Below, piece by piece: positions 24,798 through 33,100 of a stretch of 39,412 nucleotides of DNA. The stretch spans positions 1 to 39,412 of the forward strand of contig CANPUE010000021.1 of NCBI GenBank assembly GCA_947577185.1. The letters are read 5' to 3'. The stretch is from an uncultured Lachnospiraceae bacterium. GTDB lineage: Bacteria > Bacillota > Clostridia > Lachnospirales > Lachnospiraceae. The notes beneath the pieces were generated by a model. The model did no database searches and was not told where the DNA came from. It was given only the letters and a program-made list of their open reading frames with translations. Both the position numbers and the translations under genes were made by a program. The first letter of the stretch is position 1. The number at the start of each line of letters is the position of its first letter.

Positions 24798-26127
24798 ATG
24801 AAACCGTTACCTTTTCTTCACAAACGTTTTCTTCTAACAGTTTCTCAAACTGTTCCTGCGGGATCGGCTGAGAAAAATAATATCCCTGCTGGATCTCACA
24901 GCCTATCTGCGACAGATAATCGCTCTGTTCCGGCGTCTCCACACCCTCGCACAGTGAGGTGATCCGCAGTTTCCGCGCCATCTCGATTACACAGGAAATA
25001 ATGATCTTATCATTTTCCCGGAGTTTATTCCCGATCTCATCATCCTTCAAAAAAACTTTATCCAGTTTGATAATGTCGATCGGCAGTTTACTCAGCAGAT
25101 TCAGAGAAGAATAGCCGGAACCAAAATCATCCATGGACACTTTCGTCCCCATATTATGTAATCCCTCCACCAGTTTCAGAGCCTGCTCGGTATTTTCAAT
25201 ATAAATACTTTCCGTCAGTTCAAACTCTATCAGTTCAGAGGGGATCTGATACGTTTCAAACAGAGATTCTACATAGGTAAGGATCTCCATCTTATGCAGA
25301 TGTGCTCTGGACACATTGACCGAGATCGGTACGACTGGTTTCTTATCCCGAATCCGTCCGGCAATAAAACGAAAGACTTCCCGGTATACAAAATAATCCA
25401 GCTCTACGATCTGCCCGCTGCGCTCGATCAGCGGAATGAATTCATCCGGGTAAATGAAGTTTCCATCCGGTTTCTGCCAGCGGATCAAAGCCTCCGCACC
25501 GATCAGCTGCAACGTATCCGTTTCTACCTTGGGCTGGTAAAAAATCTTGAGTTCACCGCTTTCGATCGCCCCGGTCAGGGAAGAAGTAATTTCAACTTCT
25601 CTCCTGATCCCTTCCAGCATCTTGTTGTCAAACAGGACACAGCAATCATTGTCCATCTCTTTTGCCAGCTTTCTGGCAAGGTTCGCGTTAGAGACTGCCG
25701 TCGCAGAATCGAGGCGTCTGTCATCTTTCGAGATAATACTGATCCCCGTACAGAACTTTAATGCGGCTGATGCGTATTTCTCCCGGAAGCTGCTTTCCAT
25801 CTTCTCATTCTCTCTGCAGATAAATTCCCGGAACGCATTATTCGACACCCCGTTTTCCAGACGGGCTGCCATCACGATATTATCGGAGTACACACGCGCG
25901 GCACACAGCATATGCGTATTGCCGCGTGTCACTTTCCCCACAAATTCCCTTAACAGCATATCGCCCCGTTTGTAGCCGTAGGTATCATTGATATATTTAA
26001 AATGTCTGATATCCGTGTAGATGACCGCGATCCGGTAATCGCTCATTATCTTAATCTCTTTTTCCAGTTTCTCCAGAAATTGCTCGTAGCGGTCCAGACC
26101 CGTTAAAATATCTTTCATTTCTGTCAT
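24796..26127 (-). CDS. Cyclic di-GMP phosphodiesterase (degenerate GGDEF plus EAL)
   Basis: This 443-aa cytoplasmic protein has a GGDEF-type domain (about 1-180) followed by an EAL domain (about 185-435). The GGDEF active-site motif is replaced by YSDNI at 80-84, so it should not make c-di-GMP, but may bind GTP. The EAL side is complete: EALIRW (212-217), NVS with Asn271, ELTE (303-306), DDFGSGYSS (333-341), KLDK (354-357), EGVET (394-398) and QGYYFS (414-419). It therefore probably cleaves c-di-GMP to pGpG. There is no sensor domain or membrane segment. A binding site GGGGAG precedes the ATG. It may link to the chemotaxis genes only through general motility control. Confidence 0.92.
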   Translation of the reverse strand: MTEMKDILTGLDRYEQFLEKLEKEIKIMSDYRIAVIYTDIRHFKYINDTYGYKRGDMLLREFVGKVTRGNTHMLCAARVYSDNIVMAARLENGVSNNAFREFICRENEKMESSFREKYASAALKFCTGISIISKDDRRLDSATAVSNANLARKLAKEMDNDCCVLFDNKMLEGIRREVEITSSLTGAIESGELKIFYQPKVETDTLQLIGAEALIRWQKPDGNFIYPDEFIPLIERSGQIVELDYFVYREVFRFIAGRIRDKKPVVPISVNVSRAHLHKMEILTYVESLFETYQIPSELIEFELTESIYIENTEQALKLVEGLHNMGTKVSMDDFGSGYSSLNLLSKLPIDIIKLDKVFLKDDEIGNKLRENDKIIISCVIEMARKLRITSLCEGVETPEQSDYLSQIGCEIQQGYYFSQPIPQEQFEKLLEENVCEEKVTVS

Positions 26128-26307
26128 TGCCGACTCCCCATTTTCTTATCGATACACAAGATATATAAAATAAGAGATCTTTTGTTTCACCCCGTTGCAC
26201 TTCTAACCCTTATTCTGTCAGGTTTTTCCTTCTTTTAGTCTACCTTTTAATACAACATGTGTCAACAGATACCACCGCTATTATCGTTTTATTTCTACAA
26301 TATTTTT

Positions 26308-27753
26308 TTATTTATCCCGCAGAACAGCCAGTAAATATTCCCACACTCTTTTTGTGGAAGAAATACTCAAAACTTCCTGCGTCGTGTGGATATCCTTCAT
26401 GTCAGGGCCGCAGGAGATACAGTCCAGCCCCTGGATCTTTCCCGCAAACATTCCGCACTCCAGTCCTGCATGGATCGCCTGTATTTCCGGCTCTTTTCCA
26501 TACATCTGCTGATAAATGCGGATCATTTTATCGCGCAGCGGGGAATCCTTTTTGTACGCCCAGCCGGGATAACTGCCGCGGATCTCTACGTCCGCCCCTG
26601 CAAGCTCAGAGATTGCTCTAAGCTTCGCACAGACTGCTTCTTTTCCGCTCTCCAAAGCGCTTCTGACCGCATAAGTCAACACAAGGCTGTCCTCCGTCAG
26701 CCGCAGCATCCCCAGATTCAGAGAGGTCTCCACCAGTCCCTTTACATCCGCGCTCATGGCCTGAATGCCGTTTGGCATTGCCAGAAGAAGATTCACCGCT
26801 TTTTTCATGCTGTCACACTGCAGACAGTCCGCCGTACCCTCCTCTTCTTCTAAAGCCGTTATCCTGACTCCGGGATCCTTCACGCACAGTTCCATACGGA
26901 TCTGCTTTGCGGTCTGTTCTGTGACTGCAAGACTCTTCGCGATTTCTTCCCGCTTTATCAGAATACGCGCATCCGTCTGTATGGGAATGGCGTTATCCGC
27001 AAGGCCGCCCTCCAGACTGATCAAAGAGGCGGAAGTTTCCTGTACCAGCGCGCCAAGAACACGCCCCATCAAAACATTTGCATTGCCGCCCTCTTTGATG
27101 ATCTCACCGCCGGAATGACCGCCCCGCAGTCCCGAAACCTGCAGATGCAGTATGCATCCGTTTCTTTTTTCCCGCAGAACGGGCAGCCTGCACCCGGCTC
27201 TCGCGCCGCCCGCACAGCTTGTCAGCAGAACACCCTCTTCTTCATTGTCAAGGTTCAGCATCCTCCTGCCCTTTAACATGGACAGATCAATCTCCCTTGC
27301 GCCGTCCATGCCGACTTCCTCACCTGTGGTGATCATCACTTCCAGACGCGGATGGGGAATGTCCTGTGCGTCTAACAGCGCCAGCGCATAGGCCACGGCA
27401 ATCCCGTCATCGCCGCCGAGACTCGTCCCCTCCGCCATGATATAGTCGCCCTCTTTTTTCAGACGCAGGGGATCCTTCTTCAGATCAGCCGGACAGTCCG
27501 GCTCTTTGACCGCCACCATATCCATATGTCCCTGCAGGATCATGGTCTCTTCCTCCTCATATCCCGCAGAAGCCTCTTTCACGATGATAATATTGTTCCA
27601 TGCATCCTGAATGCAGAAAAGCCCTCTCTCTTCGGCAAACTGTTTCAGGTAATCACTCAATTGCTTTTCGTTTCCGGAGCCGTGCGGTATCTTACAGATC
27701 TCTTCAAAATAATGAAAGACCGGCGCCGGTTCCACACCCGCTAATATACTCAT
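26308..27753 (-). CDS. pepD: Aminoacyl-histidine dipeptidase (PepD, M20 family)
   Basis: This 481-aa cytosolic metallopeptidase matches PepD in length and motif: GHMDMV with His76 and Asp78, LGGDDG with bridging Asp115, TTGEEVGMDG with the catalytic Glu and zinc Glu (145-146), Asp169 in NLDNEEEG, the C-terminal HAGLECG and the terminal zinc ligand in DIHTTQE. PepD cleaves Xaa-His and other dipeptides with a pair of zinc ions. The central lid domain with GLRGGHSGG is of M20 type. It is co-directional with the secreted protein gene upstream, 27 bases away, and may share its transcript. Confidence 0.95.
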   Translation of the reverse strand: MSILAGVEPAPVFHYFEEICKIPHGSGNEKQLSDYLKQFAEERGLFCIQDAWNNIIIVKEASAGYEEEETMILQGHMDMVAVKEPDCPADLKKDPLRLKKEGDYIMAEGTSLGGDDGIAVAYALALLDAQDIPHPRLEVMITTGEEVGMDGAREIDLSMLKGRRMLNLDNEEEGVLLTSCAGGARAGCRLPVLREKRNGCILHLQVSGLRGGHSGGEIIKEGGNANVLMGRVLGALVQETSASLISLEGGLADNAIPIQTDARILIKREEIAKSLAVTEQTAKQIRMELCVKDPGVRITALEEEEGTADCLQCDSMKKAVNLLLAMPNGIQAMSADVKGLVETSLNLGMLRLTEDSLVLTYAVRSALESGKEAVCAKLRAISELAGADVEIRGSYPGWAYKKDSPLRDKMIRIYQQMYGKEPEIQAIHAGLECGMFAGKIQGLDCISCGPDMKDIHTTQEVLSISSTKRVWEYLLAVLRDK

Positions 27754-27780
27754 ATCTTCTCAATCCTTTCCGCTCTTTTT

Positions 27781-28518
27781 TTAGTCATTCGTCGGTACAT
27801 TGACCGCTACAATAATCCGTTTATGATCCATACTGCCAAATTTCAGATTATCTATGACGACCATCTTATCATAAGGATACGCAGCAGGCATATAATTTAA
27901 ACATTCCTGCATATATTCCAGCATGGAGGTATCACTGACTGCGGCCTCCTCAGGAATAAAATCAGTTTCTACCATCGCGTGCAGGATGCCGTCATCTGTC
28001 TGCATATCATCTGAATAATAAACACCCAGGATGTCCATCTGCAGCTGTTCCCCGCCTGCCTCGATCCACAGATGAAGATACCTGTCGCTGCTCTCGTTCC
28101 CGATCGTCTCCATCTCATCATAATCCGGCAGGATCCCTTCATCCGCATACAGATTCATATAGGAAGCATTCAGGCCGTCCCCGCCCTCCGACCAATACAG
28201 ATAAACACTGTCCGGCTCCCGACTGCTCCTTACCGCCGCGTCATTTTTGTCCTGCGCATAAACGATATCACAGTCTATTCTGGTATATTCCATTTCAATA
28301 TGTCCCAGAACATCCCCATAAGAAATATCTTTGAAAGAATCTGAAAAAGAGATGACAGGCGACGTATCCAGCATGACATCTTCTTCATACCACAAACCAC
28401 TATCTGTCATCATTTTATTTAACTTACTGTCCAGCCCTTCCGGTCCGGCGCTCTGCACGCTGTCATAGGTTGTGATCGCCAACAGTGTTCCGACCAGACC
28501 GATTCCCCAATGTAACAT
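27781..28518 (-). CDS. Exported protein of unknown function
   Basis: This 245-aa protein starts with a hydrophobic segment (MLHWGIGLVGTLLAITTYDS) that could act as an anchor or an uncleaved signal, followed by an acidic, strand-rich domain (about 30-240) containing WYEEDVMLDTSPVISFSD, SVYLYWSEGGDGLNASYMNL and DYDEMETIGNESSDRY. No catalytic motif or known family is recognised. AAGGAG precedes the ATG at seven bases. It lies between the rplT and pepD genes on the same strand, separated from rplT by a terminator. Confidence 0.6.
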   Translation of the reverse strand: MLHWGIGLVGTLLAITTYDSVQSAGPEGLDSKLNKMMTDSGLWYEEDVMLDTSPVISFSDSFKDISYGDVLGHIEMEYTRIDCDIVYAQDKNDAAVRSSREPDSVYLYWSEGGDGLNASYMNLYADEGILPDYDEMETIGNESSDRYLHLWIEAGGEQLQMDILGVYYSDDMQTDDGILHAMVETDFIPEEAAVSDTSMLEYMQECLNYMPAAYPYDKMVVIDNLKFGSMDHKRIIVAVNVPTND

Positions 28519-28542
28519 AGTCTTCTCCTTCTCTCCCGTATG

Positions 28543-28575
28543 TCAAAAATGGAGAACAGCAATACGCTATTCCCC
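28543..28575 (-). terminator. Terminator of the infC-rpmI-rplT operon
   Basis: On the minus strand GGGGAATAGC (28575-28566) pairs with GCTGTTCTCC (28560-28551), with two wobble or mismatch pairs, followed by ATTTTTG. It comes 21 bases after the rplT stop. Confidence 0.75.
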
Positions 28576-28595
28576 ATCTGTTATTTCCCGGTTCT

Positions 28596-28955
28596 TTACT
28601 GATTCAGATTTTCCTTCGCAAGTCCGGCCAGTGTTTTAAATCCTTCCGCATCATTGACTGCCATTTCTGCCAGCATCTTTCTGTTGATCTCAACACCGGC
28701 ATTTTTCAGGCCGCACATGAATCTGCTGTAGGAAATGCCATTCATCCTTGCAGCCGCATTGATACGCGCGATCCATAATTGTCTGAACTGACGTTTTCTT
28801 TCTTTTCTTCCGGCATATGAGGAAGCCAGCGCTCTCATTACCGACTGTTTTGCCACTCTATACTGTTTTGACCTTGCACCTCTGTAACCTTTTGCAAGTT
28901 TTAAAACCCTGTTATGCTTTTTCTTAGCGTTTAAACCACCTTTAATTCTTGCCAT
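28596..28955 (-). CDS. rplT: Ribosomal protein L20
   Basis: The 119-aa product matches bacterial L20 over its full length, starting [20 protein letters not shown] with the basic N-terminal tail and [21 protein letters not shown]20 assembles the 50S subunit and, in Firmicutes, represses its own operon by binding the infC leader. It is the last gene of infC-rpmI-rplT, 48 bases after rpmI. The Rfam-type L20 leader is seen upstream of infC. Confidence 0.98.
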   Translation of the reverse strand: MARIKGGLNAKKKHNRVLKLAKGYRGARSKQYRVAKQSVMRALASSYAGRKERKRQFRQLWIARINAAARMNGISYSRFMCGLKNAGVEINRKMLAEMAVNDAEGFKTLAGLAKENLNQ

Positions 28956-29003
28956 GTCTGTTTCTCCTCCTTAACAAAAACCATTTGCAGATGAAACTTC
29001 ATC

Positions 29004-29201
29004 TTACAAATATGGTAAAATTTTCTTCATGTTCTTTACATTTGTTGCGTCTGTCATAGCAGGCTTCCTGAGATTTCTCTTGGTCTTAGCAGATTTCTTA
29101 GTTAAGATATGGCGTTTATAAGCTTTGTTTCTCTTTAATTTACCTGTTCCGGTCACTTTAAAACGTTTTGCAGCCGACCTGCTTGTCTTCATTTTTGGCA
29201 T
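29004..29201 (-). CDS. rpmI: Ribosomal protein L35
   Basis: The 65-aa product is full-length L35, starting [20 protein letters not shown] and continuing [20 protein letters not shown]. It is a small basic protein of the 50S subunit. It stands 72 bases after infC, in the universally conserved infC-rpmI-rplT order, and is controlled with the operon. Confidence 0.98.
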   Translation of the reverse strand: MPKMKTSRSAAKRFKVTGTGKLKRNKAYKRHILTKKSAKTKRNLRKPAMTDATNVKNMKKILPYL

Positions 29202-29273
29202 TTCAAAATCCTCCTGTATTTATAAATTGATGAGATACCATATATGGATATCGCTATTTAAACTGATGAAGCA

Positions 29274-29780
29274 TTATCGCTTCTCAGCTAAAAACATCGT
29301 CATGCTTCTGCCTTCCACCTTAGGAGCCTTCTCAACAACTGCGATGTCGGACAGTGCCTGTGCAAAATCATCCAGAATATGTTTACTGTTGTTCATATGA
29401 GCCATCTCACGCCCGCGGAAACGCAGCGTTACTTTGACTCTGTCGCCTTTTGTGATAAATTTTCTGGCAGAATTCACTTTCGTGTTCAGGTCGTTCGTAT
29501 CAATGTTGGGAGACAGACGTATCTCCTTGATCTCGATGACCTTCTGCTTTCTTCTTGCTTCCTTCTCTTTTCTGGTCTGTTCATATTTGAACTTTCCATA
29601 GTCCACGATCTTACAAACCGGCGGTTTCGCTGTCGGCGCGATCTTTACCAGATCTACTCCTGCTTCCTCCGCAAGCCGCAATGCTTCTTTAGAAGACATG
29701 ATCCCTAACTGTTCTCCGCCTTCCCCAATCACTCTGACTTCTTTGTCCCTAATCTGTTCGTTAATGAATAAATCGCTGAT
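29274..29780 (-). CDS. infC: Translation initiation factor IF-3, starting at AUC
   Basis: This 168-aa protein has the IF-3 N domain (INEQIRDKEVRVIGEGGEQL), a Lys/Arg linker (KYEQTRKEKEARRKQKV) and the C domain (IRLSPNIDTNDLNTKVNSAR). No ATG or TTG precedes the conserved INEQIRD, yet AGGAGG lies eight bases before ATC at 29780-29778, giving I-S-D-L-F-I-N-E-Q; GTG at 29732 would remove the conserved N-terminus. A rare AUU or AUC start is typical of infC and lets IF-3 repress itself, because IF-3 rejects non-standard starts. The first residue would be Met in the protein. Confidence 0.95.
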   Translation of the reverse strand: MSDLFINEQIRDKEVRVIGEGGEQLGIMSSKEALRLAEEAGVDLVKIAPTAKPPVCKIVDYGKFKYEQTRKEKEARRKQKVIEIKEIRLSPNIDTNDLNTKVNSARKFITKGDRVKVTLRFRGREMAHMNNSKHILDDFAQALSDIAVVEKAPKVEGRSMTMFLAEKR

Positions 29781-29800
29781 AGCCTTCCCCTCCTAGAAAA

Positions 29801-29955
29801 AAATAAAATAAAAAAAGTGGACAGCATAACTATCCACTAACTCTGCACACAAAACAGCCCCCATTTTCAATCAGACTGTGACTCAAAAGTTATAAACGCC
29901 TGCGAACCCGATTGTTGCAGGGTGAGAGTGGATACTCTGCTTGATTGTCACGTAT
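29801..29955 (-). promoter_or_regulatory. L20-type leader of infC with terminator and antiterminator
   Basis: Just before infC the minus strand has the stem GTGGATAG-TTATG-CTGTCCAC (29837-29817) followed by a T-run, an intrinsic terminator. Upstream, TATCCACT (29934-29927) is the exact complement of AGTGGATA in that terminator (29838-29831), so it can form an antiterminator. CAATCA and TGATTG, and CCTGC and GCAGG, offer more stems. This is the known pattern of L20-controlled attenuation in Firmicutes: free L20 binds and favours termination. It ends about 15 bases before the infC binding site. Confidence 0.82.
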
Positions 29956-29984
29956 TCTATACACGCTTTAATAGGATAACACAA
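29956..29984 (-). promoter_or_regulatory. Promoter of infC-rpmI-rplT
   Basis: TTGTGT (29979-29984) and TATAGA (29956-29961) on the minus strand are 17 bases apart, directly before the start of the L20 leader. Confidence 0.7.
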
Positions 29985-30027
29985 GGCATGAGGTATGTCA
30001 AGCGCTTTTTCTTTTTTAATCACTTTT

Positions 30028-30783
30028 TTAATATTCAATCTGAATCGTTGAGGCACTGATCTCAAATTCTTCCATCCTGTCATAGTCTCCCGTCTGGGAA
30101 TATGTAATCACATAGCTCGTATCGGCATTGATCACGTACTCAAGCTGTTTCATTCCGACCCCGTCGAGTTCATAACTGCAGACGATCCGAAACGCCGGAT
30201 AACCGCCGATCGTGGTCCGTTCGAAGCTTTCGAGTTCCACATCGACATCCATTCCATAGGCGCCTTTAAAATTATTCTGCGTCTGCTCCACAAAAGACTC
30301 TTCTGTCATGAGCTGCATGGAAATATCCTGATCCATCTCCACATAATAGATCGTCGAAGCGTCGATCGGATAGCGCTCCGTCACATACATCCCGGGTACG
30401 TCTTCCAGTTCGGTAAAGTCTTCCGGCACAGCGAAACTGCATCCTTTTGTAGTCCTCGTCCCATCCACGACCGAAGTATCCAGATTGCCTTCCTCAAGCA
30501 TCTGCGTCGTCAGTTCTTCTTTTGTCTCTTCGTCTATCTCCTCATCCTGCTCTTCATTCCGGTCCTTTTCGGTACTTTCCGGGCTCTCTGCCTCATCACC
30601 GGGAGCATCCTGCGCTTCCGTATCTTCTCCCGCCCCCGGCGCATCCTGTGTATCGCCGCCGGCCTGCATGGCTCCCGTCTGTACGGCGTCCTGCCCTTCC
30701 TCTTTACCGCAGCCTCCTGCGGAGACAGCCGGCATCAGGACCAGCGCAGAGAGCAGAAGTCCTCTGAGTACTCTGTTTTTCAT
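30028..30783 (-). CDS. Lipoprotein of unknown function
   Basis: The start at 30783 (MKNRVLRGLLLSALVLMPAV) gives a good signal peptide and a lipobox ending SAGGC, with Cys25 the expected lipid site. An acidic linker follows (about 35-88, rich in Asp/Glu/Ala/Gly), then a compact domain of about 160 residues starting at TTKGCSFAVPEDF, with YVTERYPIDASTIYYVEMDQ and YSQTGDYDRMEEFEISASTI. The domain resembles small beta proteins such as PsbP- or DUF1795-like folds, but only as a guess. A longer frame from 30816 has no better start. It is a single-gene unit. Confidence 0.8.
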   Translation of the reverse strand: MKNRVLRGLLLSALVLMPAVSAGGCGKEEGQDAVQTGAMQAGGDTQDAPGAGEDTEAQDAPGDEAESPESTEKDRNEEQDEEIDEETKEELTTQMLEEGNLDTSVVDGTRTTKGCSFAVPEDFTELEDVPGMYVTERYPIDASTIYYVEMDQDISMQLMTEESFVEQTQNNFKGAYGMDVDVELESFERTTIGGYPAFRIVCSYELDGVGMKQLEYVINADTSYVITYSQTGDYDRMEEFEISASTIQIEY

Positions 30784-30901
30784 AAGAATAACCAAACCTT
30801 TCCGTATTAATATCAAGTATTATGATCCATCAATACCACTACGTTTTCTCTTTGCAGTCCGGCGCTTCCCCCTAAAATGCTTAACCTCCCCTAAAATATG
30901 G

Positions 30902-31216
30902 TCAGGCCTCTTTAAAGGTCGCACATTCTGTCTGCTTACAGTCCGCGGCGCCGCATCCCTTAATATCCACATGCTCCGCATGACATTTATAGTTACTATT
31001 ATACACACATTTTTCCGCTTCGCAATCAATACTGATCGTTCTGCTTGGATGATTGATCGAACTGGTATAAGAATCTCCCTTTTTCTGAGAAAAACTTTCA
31101 CAGCAGGTGCCCCCGCAGGTATCCGCGTGCTGCCCGCCTACCATAATATCGCCCTTACAGCAATAGCACTCCTGATTATAACAACAATTTTCCACGCCGC
31201 ATTTTAATTCCGCCAT
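30902..31216 (-). CDS. DUF1540 protein with two cysteine-rich repeats
   Basis: This 104-aa protein is built from two DUF1540 units: residues 3-42 (KCGVENCCYNQECYCCKGDI, ending TCCESF) and residues 63-101 (IDCEAEKCVYNSNYKCHAEH, ending TECATF). Each has about six Cys in the C-x5-C-x-Y-N pattern, suggesting a metal-binding module. Such proteins are common in spore-forming Clostridia; their function is unknown. GGAGG precedes the ATG. It stands alone on the minus strand. Confidence 0.92.
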   Translation of the reverse strand: MAELKCGVENCCYNQECYCCKGDIMVGGQHADTCGGTCCESFSQKKGDSYTSSINHPSRTISIDCEAEKCVYNSNYKCHAEHVDIKGCGAADCKQTECATFKEA

Positions 31217-31408
31217 AATAACCTCCTGATTTTCCTGTTAATTTGTTTTTTCCAGCGTTTTTTCCGCCCGGCAGATGAAAGACACCGTATGGCTTCCAGA
31301 ACGCTATTAAGGTTATTATTTCCCTGTCAGAAAAAATTATGCCGCTATTTTTTTCTAATTTTTATCATGTCATTTTTTATTATTCTGTCATTCATTTTAT
31401 TCTGCCCA

Positions 31409-33100
31409 TCATTGCTTTGTCACCGAATAGACATTGAACCAATACCGTTCTAACAGACAGCTTTGCATCTGTGTTGTCATAAGCCCGTCTTGTTCCCATT
31501 CCTGCCTGACATTCTCCCTGCTGTTAAAACTGCCGAAAAACCAGACTTTTTTCCCTTCTTCCAGCCAGGACGCTATCTGAACCGTGTCTGTCACCGTTCC
31601 CTTTTGCCCGAATATCTCCTCGATGAGCGGCTCCGCTTCTCCATTCCACAGATAGCTCTCCTGCGGCATGTAATATCCTGCCACCGCCTGCAACTGGTCA
31701 AAATTATATAGGATAATGTCATCTTTGGCAATGTCAGAAATTACCTGCTGCGTATCCCGCATCAGCACGGCCTTATATTCTTCCTCTCCCAGAAAGGCAC
31801 GGTAGCCGCGTATTCCTACGATTGCAATAAGCACAACGGCCGCGGCCGCCAGAACAGTCTGCATGTGGGGCACGCGCTGCGAAGCGGGGAACCGGGCAAA
31901 GCCGGCGTTCCTGCCGTCTTCTTTCTCCCCGGGCGTCCCAGACAGAATGGCATTGACCGATGCCGCAAAGCAGAACCAGAAGCATCCCATCGCCGGGAGC
32001 ATATAACGATAGACAAAAATCGGTCTGATCACAAACGAAGCAATAAAGCCAAAGGCAGTCAGACCACACAGAACCATACATCCCGCGAACGCATGAAAAA
32101 ACAGCAATGCTTCCTTTCGAAATTTTGTCCATTCGGCCTCCCGCGCCCTGTAACTGCATCTTACCTGCCAGGCGTAACCGGCCAGAAAACCAACATAAAT
32201 TAAAAACATGACAACTGCCAGAATCACATTCACCACATCATTTGTAAAAGCAGGCTTCATGAGAAACTTCACACAGCCGCCCAGACTCCGCCATGTGAGC
32301 GGAAGGATCCAGTAGTTTGCACGCACCGTCGTGATCTGTGAGATCAGGACAAACAGCCATGGCAGATATCCAAGAACAGAAACAGCCACACACACACACC
32401 AGCTTCTGAGCGGATGCAGTTTCCCTGACTTCCGCAATAAGAACCAGACAAACAGATACAGATAGACCATCACCACCGCCACACAGGCGAAATACTGTGT
32501 ATACGCCGCGGCCAGCCCATACAGTACAAGTGCCGTATAATGGATCAAGACACGCCCATCCGGTATTTCTTTCCCCGGCTCCTGCATTGAGACAATCGCA
32601 AAGCCATGAAAGTAAGCCGCCGTCACAAAAAACAGGGCCCAGCTGTACATCCGCATTTCCACCGTGTAAGCGCTCATCTGCGGCATAGCCATAATACAGA
32701 AATAAAACAGCCCTGCCGTAAACATACCAAATCTCTTTTTCAGGAACGTAAGCGCATAGATGAGCAACAGAAAATACGGAAGGACAGACACCAGCTTTAC
32801 AATGATGATATCATCTGCTGACGGCCAGATCAGTTTACATAAATCCAGAATCAGTTTCACGATTATATAGTACAAAGGAGGGTGTACATCCTTTGCCGTA
32901 AAACGAATGAATTCACCATAGGAATGTTGTGCCATTCCCATGGTGAATAACTCATCGTACCAGATATCACTGCTAAAACACAGCCGGATGCTTTCTAAGA
33001 GCATCACAAAACTGATGCCCATTAAAATCCAGCCGGCAGCTGCCCTGACATCTACTCTGCGGGCAGCCTTTTGTCCCGGTAACTCCATCTTTCCTCTCAT
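31409..33100 (-). CDS. GT39/ArnT-like membrane glycosyltransferase
   Basis: This protein of about 563 aa has roughly 11 membrane segments and the first-loop motif DIWYDELFTMGMAQHSYGEF with the Asp-Glu that acts in GT-C enzymes, followed by KDVHPPLYYIIVKL. A C-terminal soluble domain (about 440-563) is outside. Enzymes of this class transfer sugars from a lipid-phosphate donor to a lipid or protein at the outer face. The gene overlaps thrS by ATGA. An internal ATG at 33088 is an alternative start. The acceptor and sugar are not determined. Confidence 0.87.
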   Translation of the reverse strand: MRGKMELPGQKAARRVDVRAAAGWILMGISFVMLLESIRLCFSSDIWYDELFTMGMAQHSYGEFIRFTAKDVHPPLYYIIVKLILDLCKLIWPSADDIIIVKLVSVLPYFLLLIYALTFLKKRFGMFTAGLFYFCIMAMPQMSAYTVEMRMYSWALFFVTAAYFHGFAIVSMQEPGKEIPDGRVLIHYTALVLYGLAAAYTQYFACVAVVMVYLYLFVWFLLRKSGKLHPLRSWCVCVAVSVLGYLPWLFVLISQITTVRANYWILPLTWRSLGGCVKFLMKPAFTNDVVNVILAVVMFLIYVGFLAGYAWQVRCSYRAREAEWTKFRKEALLFFHAFAGCMVLCGLTAFGFIASFVIRPIFVYRYMLPAMGCFWFCFAASVNAILSGTPGEKEDGRNAGFARFPASQRVPHMQTVLAAAAVVLIAIVGIRGYRAFLGEEEYKAVLMRDTQQVISDIAKDDIILYNFDQLQAVAGYYMPQESYLWNGEAEPLIEEIFGQKGTVTDTVQIASWLEEGKKVWFFGSFNSRENVRQEWEQDGLMTTQMQSCLLERYWFNVYSVTKQ

